Assembly (NCBI GenBank): GCA_944472135.2
Contig: OX235265.1
Coordinates: forward strand, 40,955,459-41,019,458
Direction of reading: 5' to 3'
DNA: 64,000 bases
From: Trichobilharzia regenti
Lineage: Eukaryota; Platyhelminthes; Trematoda; Strigeidida; Schistosomatidae
In this document: piece by piece, positions 55,549-64,000 of the stretch
Layout of the letters: every line of letters starts with the position of its first letter
Numbering within the stretch: position 1 is the stretch's first letter
Position numbers and translations under genes: made by a program
Notes under the pieces: model-generated
What the model was told of the DNA's origin: nothing
The model's input: only the letters and a program-made list of their open reading frames with translations
Databases searched by the model: none

Positions 55549-57239
55549 TAGGAACAAAAAGAAGAGACTATATTTAACTGAAACATGTAATGTAATTTCA
55601 TCACACCTTTTGGGCATTCTGATCACACGCACACACACACGTACTTGACATACATGTTTATGCAAAAGGTAACTGAGCATGCTTTTATGGCTTGATACCT
55701 CCTATATAAAGATGGATGACAAGTACATGTGTGATTGGAATGCCTTAGATGTGTGTTATGTAAATTACATTTTCTGGCTGTTTGTCAAAATTCATAGAGA
55801 GAAATAATTAGTTTAAAGTGAACAGAACAGTCACTGAGTTTCCTGTGACTGTGTTTTATCTTGGCACAAAAAACAACTGCTGTATCTCACATTTAAACCG
55901 TTTAAAACATTGGGATACCCTCCCCCACTGACTCAAACCGCACCGCAAGGATGACTGCATTGTGGAGCACCACCAACAAACTATTTTTATGTTGTCTGAT
56001 ATCGCTTTTATTTCTATGTTATGCAAACTGGTTAACCACTAGAAATTAATAATTGTCAAGGCGCTCAGATATAAAGGTTGAATGTATTCTGTCTACGAAG
56101 TTCTAAACCTGTTTTCACTAAACCGGAAAACTCTTCTTCTAACATCAGTTAGATATATTATGTAGGGCAGAGTTCTTCAGTTTAGTGATTACATCAGAAA
56201 CTAGATCAGAAAATCCTGATCAGCACTTGCAACTAGACAACTTAACATTGCTTACTTAACAAAAAAAAATAACTTTTTAAAACTAACACTTCAATGAGAA
56301 CTAGCTTTTAATGGAAGTCAGCTGACTAGAAAAACTTCACTTTTATATCTTTCATATAATACTCTCAAGTTTATGGTACAATACATACATACTGTTACTG
56401 ATCGTTGTAAACGCAGTCACGGGGTTTCTCTTCTGTTAAGAGGATGGAATTATTGGCTGCATATTTTAAAACATCTCTGAAAATAGTGTTGCTTATGATT
56501 TCGAACTTATCACCTTTTTTCTCATACATCTTACACAACATTCCTGATAGTTATACAGTTGTGATTCCATGTTTCAGTGTAACACTTCCTAACACTTTCC
56601 TTCTCATTTGGATGTGTTTTTTCAAGCTGATTGAATTTTATTTGTATTTTCGTTTGAAATTTATTGATAAATAAATGGCTTTCATCGTGCGAGTTCAATA
56701 TTTTTTTTCATCTTTCATCAATAACAACAGCTAATTTGAATTATCGATTTTTTTTGGTAAACTGATCTGCTTCTCGACATTCTATTTCTCATAATGGAGG
56801 CTATTTCGAAGTAAGTATTACTATCATTACTATTATTACCACTAATGATACTATAGTCATCGACATTCGTAACATTAATAATAATAATAATAATACTTTA
56901 CTGATATTGTACTGTGTTCTGATATTGGGGCACTACTAATAAATCTTAGCTTAGCCTAAGAAGGTATTTAAGATAATTAGTTTTGCCAAGATGAAGTACA
57001 GCTATGTTTGCTTATTATGAACTTCTTCTTTTTGCTAGTAGAAATATAAATTAGCATTTCGCTTTACTGTTTTTTTTTTAAACTTATACAGAATCAGTAG
57101 TAATGAAAAATTCTCTCTGAATATTTATTTGTATACAACCTTTTGTTCATTTAATATAAACTCTGGGCGGATAGTGTCATGCATGCAACACTTTTGTTTT
57201 GTTTCCTTCACGTCTTTCAGTGGAACACAGGACTTCAAG
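55549..57239. other. No gene recognised
   Basis: AT-rich spacer with an (AAT)n run at 56876-56895 and low-complexity frames only. Confidence 0.45.
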
Positions 57240-57430
57240 CTAGTGACTTGAAGTTTCTGTAGCAGTGTTTAATTTTACAGGATGGGGTTGCTAGCCCCAT
57301 GCCCAACCTTTTCTCTTTACCAGCATTATTTCTGGCTTAGCGAGGTAAAGGTGTGCGTCGGCCGGAAATCGAACCCCGGACAATGTGCATTGTCGGCGAG
57401 CGTCCTAACCGCTATGCCACCGACGCACGA
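57240..57430 (-). repeat. tRNA-derived SINE (family D)
   Basis: The minus strand begins GTGCGTCGGTGGCATAGCGG (A-box) with B-box GGGTTCGATTTCC near 57370. It continues with ACCTCGCTAAGCCAGAAAT and CAACCCCATCCTG. It is the same family as 44296-44540. Confidence 0.68.
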
Positions 57431-57786
57431 TGCATGCAACACTACTGAGCGGTATTTAATGTTTTTCAGAAATATGATGTTACCTTAGAAAGGATAAAAA
57501 CACCTTGAAAGTAGAGAGAAAATGTGATAAGTATAACGGGAATTCGTGAAAGTTTAACTGGTGATGATTGAGATTACGTCATATTGATTACCTTAAGTAG
57601 GTATGAAACCTTATTTAATATCGACATGTAGTCAGTACAATATTCATTTCGTGGTTCTGTGTATCTTCTGTTTTGACGCTACTAATTAGTGTGATGTGTC
57701 TAGCCCTCTTTTCGGTGCAGACTGAATTCTATCAGTCAGGTTGTAATGTGGCCACCATTCTAGATAGCTCGCCATCACGGTGCACG

Positions 57787-58072
57787 TTGATCTGTTGATA
57801 GTAGATGGATGGAGGCAATCGGCCATAGGAAGCCTTGGACCTAGGTTTTGTGCTAGTTGGCACTCGTCAACAAGGCATATCTGCAACCTTGCGATTCCCG
57901 AATAGTTCAGTGATAACGTCTCTGACTGCAGCACTTGGTGATGCGGGTTCGAATCTCAGAAGGGACATGAGTTCCTCTAAAGTTGCAGATACGCGTTGAT
58001 GATGAGTGCTAACTAACACGAAACCTAGGTCGAGCAAGGCTTCCTGTGGCCGATCACCTCCAACCATCTAAT
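57787..58072. repeat. Inverted pair of SINE family C
   Basis: A complete plus copy (57891-58072) has A-box AATAGTTCAGTGATAACGTC, B-box GGGTTCGAATCTC and the body ending ggccgatcacctccaacca. It is preceded by an inverted ~100-bp body piece (57787-57890: gcaatcggccata .. gccttggacctaggtttt .. gcatatctgcaacctt). The pair folds back on itself. Confidence 0.62.
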
Positions 58073-58649
58073 ATCTGTGGATCTTCATCAGAAAAGCTTT
58101 GTTAGTATTGATAGTCATATAATGCTAGCCAGAAACTTCCGTTATGCATAAAATCGGTGAATATCGTGTAACTTCGATTGCCTCTTCTTCCAAAATATAT
58201 GGTTTATTCTGCTCATGTAGAATGCAATGAAAGAATCATGCGTCAAACGTAAGAGAAAACTCATTCACATGGTAATAACATATAGCTAAGTTAATACGTT
58301 GTTAGGCATTTAAACTAGTTGGCCAGCGTAAGGCTATATATGCTTTTAGCATGACACTGGGGCATGCATTTTAACCATTTGTTCTTTTTTTCTCAAACAG
58401 TACCAAAAAAAATGATCCCGAAAGATTTGAAATTTTAAAAACACTTTTTTTATAATCGTGGAACTCATAAAATACAATGATTTTCTGTCTATAACATTTC
58501 TTGTATTCAAACTTATCCAGGGCAGGGCATCAGTAGTTTATGACACCTACGTAAGATCCCCTTCTCCACAATAATATATTTCTTAGAATGTAATAGTTAG
58601 ATTGTATTACAAATCAGTGGAAGTCAAAAACAACCTGAGTCAGCTATTT
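58073..58649. other. No gene recognised
   Basis: AT-rich spacer. Confidence 0.4.
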
Positions 58650-58942
58650 CCTGAGAATTTCATCATGAGCTGACATTAGTTAGAGAACCATTGAACACCC
58701 ACCTTAGAGTACTGGACAGCTGTTTCGTCCTGGTTTGGGACTCTTCATTAGCACGCACTAACCGGGATTCGTACCCAGGACCTTTTGGTTACAAGGCGAG
58801 CTCGTAGACCATTAGGCCACTTGGACGCGATTCAATGGCCAGCCCATGAATTCTAACTTCTGCCAATTCACGACATAGCGCAACCCCTAGCCAATATCTT
58901 CGGTGAGTATTTGTCGTCACACCCGACCTGCTGCACCCTACT
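58650..58942 (-). repeat. Smalpha-type SINE with nearly intact hammerhead
   Basis: The minus strand has the full 5' leader (to 58942), A-box-like and B-box-like words and a hammerhead with CTAATGA (one change from CUGAUGA). Stem II is perfect, with GTCC pairing GGAC, and GAAA and the GTC site are intact (58708-58755). Its 5' leader defines the normal orientation of the segment that is inverted at 38010-38114. Confidence 0.7.
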
Positions 58943-59016
58943 GGTTAAGACTTCTTACTAGAACCCTAGGTAACTACCTACCTGAATAGGGCAAGTCGCT
59001 AGTGAGCATCTCATTG

Positions 59017-59245
59017 ATATTCAAGTATTGGTTTGTAGGGATTTGATTGAATGGTTACAGGATTTCATCATGAGCTGATATCAGTTAGAGAATCATTGGA
59101 AAACCTGGGAGTACTGGACAGCTGTTTCGTCCTAGTCCAGTACTGGACAGTACTCCCAGGTTTTCCAAAGGTTCTCTAACTAATGTCAGCTCATGATGAA
59201 ATCCTGTAATCAATCAAATCTCTACAAACCAACACTTGAATATTT
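59017..59245. repeat. Tail-to-tail fold-back of two Smalpha-type 3' ends
   Basis: The left half (minus, 59017-59133) and right half (plus, about 59140-59245) each contain the SINE tail, sharing AATATTCAAGT, TGATGAAATCCTG and CAGTACTCCCAGG. The centre joins a hammerhead 3' half (GACGAAACAGCTGTCCAG, minus) to a second CAGTACTGGACAGTACTCCC. The whole unit can form a ~100-bp hairpin. Confidence 0.65.
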
Positions 59246-59630
59246 CCTGAAAAATTGATGAATGAAAGTATTCCGCATTACAATTAGTGATCTTCAGCTT
59301 GATTTCTTTCGAAGTCACGGGTGTTCACTACTGAGACATCCTAAAATATGATGATAATAACCCCGGTACTTGATTTTTGACGGCTCTGTCGGTTTGTGAT
59401 GGAAATCTCCTAGTACCAATTACCCACTGAAAGACGATAATCATATAGTCAGAAAAATCTCAATCCGAGGTGAAATCTCCTTTTTGTTCCTCTTTAAAGA
59501 AAAATATATTACTCCCACGATATGTAGTTTCCTCGATACTGTTGATGTTGTCAAGTTTGGCGATGAGAAGTTAGTACTATGTACATAATACTGCCGGATG
59601 ATATGGGTGGGTGGAAGATACTTATACCAG

Positions 59631-59800
59631 TTCAACGCATACCTTTACCTCGCTTAGCCAGTAAAAAGGGAAGGTTGGACGTAAGGCTAGGAACCCCATC
59701 CCGTAAAAAAACAGAACACCACTGCTACTAAAACTTCGAAGCACTAACTTGAAGCCATATGTTCCACTGGGATACGAAAATGAATAGAATAAAATAAAAA
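59631..59800 (+). repeat. SINE family D, 3' part
   Basis: It lacks the tRNA head. It starts at ACCTTTACCTCGCTTAGCCAG and runs through aaccccatcccgta to GTTCCACTGGGATACG, as in 44370-44540. Confidence 0.6.
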
Positions 59801-60874
59801 TTAAGGTTGTAGGGATTTAAATGCCAGAAAATGGTTTCACTTGTTCGCAACATAGCTCACCAACCTGAATATATATAGTAACACTTTAATGCTCACAATC
59901 TCAGCATCAGGATTAGATTTACTGTACGGCTGTGAATTCTGTGAGTACCTAATTTGCTGGTATATTCACTAATACTAGAAAGCATCTGAGCAGAGGTTAG
60001 GTAGCGCTTCAAATGAATCAAACAAATCCAGTGCATTGCCGATGAGGTTGGCTTCAAATCACTTAACTTCAATATGGCTAACGAACACTATCAGTTGGTC
60101 TAAAGTAGTCTTCTAACTACTCACGTTATCAAATGAAAATTCTACTGTTTTATAAAGGTAGACAACTTTAATAATAATCGATAAGACATTTCTGTGCATA
60201 GATTTTATCCAATTCTATGTAGCAAGCATTTCACACTCGTACATGTAGGGGGAAAGAAGGAAGCTAACACAAGATAGCCATTCACATTTTGTTCAGCATG
60301 TATTATGAACATGCATGACTCATTGCAGATATCTTATTCATTTTGTAAATCTGTATTTTAATAAACAGTCTGAATTTATTATTTTTTTTAAATTCCTGTT
60401 TATGTTTTTATATATATTTATAAAAGTTGAACTAACTAACATTTATGGTGTCAAAAGAAATAGTCATTTGTTGTTGTTAAAACAAAAGAAGACCTGAAAA
60501 TTGGACAGACTAAGTGTGTTATTCATTTTTATAGTCATTTATTTATTTATTTATTCACTGGTGTACGAAAATAATGGACAAAAATAATTGAAACTTTTAA
60601 CAGGGAAGTACAGTTAGTGTTTATCAGTCAGAGGGAAAAAAATATCAGTTGGTGAATCAGTTGAATTCAGTCCACCACACGCAGTTGTCGGATGGAAGTT
60701 CAAGACAAAATAGCCAGACAGGGAGAAAATCTTTATCCTGTTGATTAATGGAATGAATTTTATTCGTTAAAGTGTTCAAATTGAACCTATTCATTATGTA
60801 ACATTAATTCTAAGGTTACATTTATTTCAGTATCAACTCATTTCAATTGGCTGAGTTTAAGACTAATTTTCAGC
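59801..60874. other. No gene recognised
   Basis: AT-rich spacer. No feature is seen. Confidence 0.4.
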
Positions 60875-60945
60875 GGTTCTCTAACTGATATCAATCCGTG
60901 GTCAAACTCGAAACACAAATTTAATCCTTACAAAGCGAACTCGTG
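60875..60945 (+). repeat. Smalpha-type SINE tail fragment
   Basis: GGTTCTCTAACTGATATCAA, then the taatccttacaaa word, match the tail of the copy at 61092-61345. Confidence 0.5.
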
Positions 60946-61091
60946 AAAATCAGTCTGATGGTAGTTAGTGACTTGTTACAGGATGGAGTTGCCTGGAGTT
61001 CTAGTGACAAGTAGTGACCAGTGAGGTCGTTTCACTCGGGAGTGGGAGGATAGATTTCCCACCAATGACATTGGTTGGTGGTCTGGCTAAG

Positions 61092-61345
61092 ATCATGAAT
61101 TGGTGGTAGAAGCTAGAATTCATCGCTGGCCACTGAATCAGGTCCCAGTGTCTGAAAGGTATACGAGCTTGCCTTGTAACCTGAAGGTCTTAGGTTCGAA
61201 CCCCACTGGATGCGTACTGCGGATGATTCTAAATCCTGGATGAAACAGCTGTCCAGTACTCCAGTGCTGGTTTTCAATGGTTCTCTAACTGATATCAATC
61301 CGTGATCAAACTGGGAAAATAAATCAAATCCTTACAAATCAACTC
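61092..61345 (+). repeat. Smalpha-type SINE, degenerate hammerhead
   Basis: The plus strand has the leader (catgaattggtggtagaagc), A-box-like GTGTCTGAAAGGTATACGAG and B-box GGTTCGAACCC. The hammerhead relic has CGGATGA, GATGAAACAGCTGTC and CAGTACTCC (61215-61262). The catalytic box has lost its U, and stem II is mutated. A separate tail fragment follows at 61412-61500. Confidence 0.62.
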
Positions 61346-61411
61346 TTGGTAGTTACTTTCTTTTAGAAGTTTTAGCAACTTTTCCAAAGAAACTATTACT
61401 AAAAAAAGTTT

Positions 61412-61500
61412 CTCAGTTAAATGGTTCTCTAACCGACATCACTTCATGATGAAATCCTGAAACCAAACCAAATCCCCGCAAACCGACACTTGAATATTTA
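61412..61500 (+). repeat. Smalpha-type SINE tail fragment
   Basis: TGGTTCTCTAACCGACATCA, then TTCATGATGAAATCCTGA and ACCGACACTTGAATATTTA, as in the tail at 59161-59245. Confidence 0.55.
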
Positions 61501-61991
61501 CAAAGAATTCAATGAAGTTCTAAAAGCCGATCAACAACAATCACAGAAATACTACTAATCATGTAATACTAAAAGGTAGTACATTTTTACCTGATGACTC
61601 ATCAACATCACCTCATAAATATGTGTGGAATGCAATTCAAGATCACAAGACGTCTCAGGTAGTACACTGCTCTTCATACAGTCGTTGAAATTAGATACTA
61701 TAGACAGTTATTAGTGTTAGTGAACTCCTATTTGACATACCTGATAAAAATTATCTGAAATTTAGTCAACTGCTCAGAATGTAATTCTTTTTAGACAAAG
61801 CAATAAGAAGACATAATTTTTCTAAATACTGCAATGTATTTACGCAACAGATTTTTTATAGGAACATATATGAAATTAATAAAGAGTTGAGGTGAGAAAA
61901 TAAATTTAGATGGAGTTAAAATGGACGTGGTATAGTACCAAAACAAAGTTTACCAAGAAAGATTTAGTGTGATGACAAATTGTTTTAGGAC
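61501..61991. other. No gene recognised
   Basis: AT-rich spacer. Confidence 0.4.
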
Positions 61992-62190
61992 GCTATAAAG
62001 GTGGTTTAAACTTTTTAATTGGTACGGCTTCCATAAACTTTACGATACACCCCAAATACACGTTTAAAAAAGTGTGAACATCAATTTTATGTCGCGTCTC
62101 TATAATATGTTTCGCAATAGTGGAGCTAGGTCTCCTGTTCGTTTTAATGATTGTGATATCGACCAAGTTGCACTTGAAGGCAGATTATGA
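61992..62190 (-). pseudogene. Penelope-like GIY-YIG C-terminal fragment
   Basis: The minus strand reads RPSSTIAKHIIETRHKID, VHTFLNVYLG and VKFMEAVPIKKFKPPL, then a stop at 61992-61994. This matches the end of Penelope-like nucleases (the palindromic copies have [17 protein letters not shown]) and keeps the Glu in MEAV. No reverse transcriptase is attached. Confidence 0.6.
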
Positions 62191-63214
62191 GTGATGACGT
62201 CGGCTGAGCGTAGTTCAACCTATTGAATTAACAGATGTAAATTGTAGGTTACCAACTTCTTAACTAGCAGGCGATTTATAACTTACTTTCTAGATTTCTT
62301 TCTTTCTTTAATTCATAGTGATTTTATATTGACGGTTAAATATTAAATCCAAATTTGTGGAATAGAAGTTTCTAGTGAATGCAGTGCTAGGTATTTTGTC
62401 ATGGATAATTGCAGAACGGAACAGAACAGTGTCTCAGTAAACCTGACTTTTATTGCCATTGTTTTCAATATTTTTTAAAAAACTTTTTTTACAATATATT
62501 AAAAGCAAAAAAGTGAATTAGTAGGCTGTATGAAAAAATGATCATAGACCAATGATAAACACGATCTGAGCCTGCATATAATATACTTTCCAAAATACTG
62601 CATGTATGAATTCTCCAGGAATTGTAACTTAATCAAATAGGGGTATAATGGTCAAAAATTTTCCATTCTTACATTGAATGTTGTTTAAAGTGTTTTCTGA
62701 CGTTAAAGATAAATTTTAAGGAAAAGTCCTACGGTACTTCTTTTATTTGTTCTCTCCTGACTCCTATATTTCAAAATTATGCTAGTGTTCGTATGCTTAA
62801 CATGGGTTCTACTTTGTTACGTCAGTCTGATTCCCAGTGTTTCTGTATAGTATATAATCAACTTATTTTGTGGTGCAGTTCTTCATGAAGATGCTCAATT
62901 CAAACATATACTTGCATGAGTAAAGTTTTAGTGTAGCCAACGTTTACATTCGAAACTAGTGTTTAAGTCTTTCACTTGGAAATGTACTTTTAGGGTTTTA
63001 TTTTTATTAGAAGGGCAAAGTTAAACTTTAAGCACCAACAACTGCCAATCAGAGAATGACCTTGAACGCACCAACCACGCGGAGGAGGCATTTTTTGTGT
63101 ATGGAATACATAAATTTATGAAAAAGATGTATAAAAACTGTATAAAAGTGTTACAGAGGATACCTTCTTCTCACATTTGATAAAAATAGCTTGGAGTATC
63201 AACAGGGTATAATC
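62191..63214. other. No gene recognised
   Basis: AT-rich spacer. Confidence 0.4.
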
Positions 63215-63387
63215 CTATTGTGGGTAAATTTATTTTGATAAAGTCTCAAGGTGTTTGTTATACAGCTCGAAACGTCATCAGTAAATGTTACTGTATAATA
63301 TTGTGAGAATGTATCAAAATAGATTTTACCCACAATGGAATTACACTCTACCGCCATAGTGCACAAGGTCTATTCTTATATCAATAG
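63215..63387 (+). repeat. Short TIR repeat with hammerhead-like core, copy 3
   Basis: The inverted ends tattgtgggtaaattta (63215-63231) and attttacccacaatgg (63323-63338) bound a block with GCTCGAAACGTCATCAG (63265-63281). The leader word cactatggc..ttgtgcac lies on the right (63339-63366). The stem II partner seen in copies 1 and 2 is missing, so only the 3' half of the motif remains. Confidence 0.5.
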
Positions 63388-64000
63388 AGTAATTTAATCA
63401 CATTCTATGCATGTAATTAATTAGGTCTTCTAACCCTAACAGTAACCCTAATCTTTCCTAAACCTATCCTTAACGTGAAAATATACCTAAACTAAACTGT
63501 AATCTAACTTGAACTAACGCTAATAACTTGTCATTGGCCTAAACCTTAACTTAATCTTTCCGTAACCTATGGTGAAACTTGCTAGAAATCCCATTTTATA
63601 GCATAACAATTCGATGAGGATAGTTTACTGGTGATGACAGATTTATATGATAGGTTTCGGTAACTTGTTCAGTGAGCGTTTCAAGGTCATTGGTGCGGTG
63701 GCACTCCATTGGTAGTTAGTGGTGCTTAAAGTTTAACTTGGCCATTAGAAGCTATCTCTCTTTAGTACGGTACAACTTTTGAATGGTTTGAGTGTGTGTG
63801 CATGTTTGCAATACTTGAAGCATTCCTCTTCACATACTCCAAACACGTTTAAAATCTGTCATTAAATTCATATAATAATCAGTTAGCTGACAGACCATAT
63901 AGATTATACGAATAATCAATAGCACGACTTTATTCACTACATTCCTTTATTCGATCATATGACTCATCATCTTTCCTCATCCGGATGTGTTATGAATGAT
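63388..64000. other. No gene; short telomere-like CCCTAA words
   Basis: 63428-63452 contains TAACCCTAACAGTAACCCTAA, two CCCTAA units in a C/A-rich strand that degrades over the next ~100 bp. The rest is AT-rich with nothing recognised. Confidence 0.4.

Noticed and set aside
56444..56674. 76-aa hydrophobic plus-strand frame
   Set aside because: T-rich sequence naturally gives Phe/Leu-rich frames; no splice context or motif supports a membrane protein.
1..64000. CRISPR arrays, operons or bacterial mobile elements
   Set aside because: Gene structure, introns and retroelements are eukaryotic; no spaced direct-repeat arrays were seen.

Overview
The window looks like nuclear DNA of a blood fluke (Schistosomatidae, most likely genus Schistosoma). 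Four things point there: AT-rich sequence with very long and very short introns, including 41-58 bp 'micro-introns'; tRNA-derived SINEs with a hammerhead ribozyme of the Smalpha type; many RTE-like, CR1-like, BEL/Pao and Penelope-like retroelements; and invertebrate-type GT-AG gene structures. No bacterial features are present.

Two host genes can be built. (1) A complete five-exon Ral-type small GTPase on the + strand, 24990-41960 (195 aa). Intron 1 is 41 bp; the other three are 3.6, 8.5 and 4.2 kb and are filled with mobile DNA. (2) A compact five-exon gene at 50175-51413 (348 aa) whose exon 3 resembles the conserved region of nucleolar protein 4 (NOL4). All four of its introns are 43-58 bp and phase 0, and a TATA box lies 65 bp upstream of its ATG.

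Layout. 1-5563: old repeat relics and nothing codable. 5564-16112: a decayed BEL/Pao LTR retrotransposon on the - strand. Its integrase-side zinc-finger region is split by a full-length CR1-like non-LTR element (7461-11628) with both ORFs open, and its 5' LTR is split by a solo LTR with a 5-bp target duplication. 16-25 kb: RTE and SINE relics and two short TIR repeats. 25-42 kb: the Ral gene. Intron 2 holds RTE copies. Intron 3 holds a hammerhead-bearing inverted repeat and a 4.5-kb near-perfect palindrome of a Penelope-like element. Intron 4 holds SINEs and nested RTE insertions. 44-48 kb: a second, decayed Penelope-like element with another equal-arm palindrome. 50-51.4 kb: the NOL4-like gene. 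52-64 kb: SINEs (several as inverted pairs), an RTE fragment bounded by ~300-bp inverted repeats, and Penelope-type tail fragments.

The strongest theme is inverted duplication. Retroelement fragments are repeatedly arranged head-to-head or tail-to-tail, twice with arms of exactly equal length, and hammerhead-type motifs recur in three unrelated repeat families. All family assignments come from reading motifs by eye; no database search was run.
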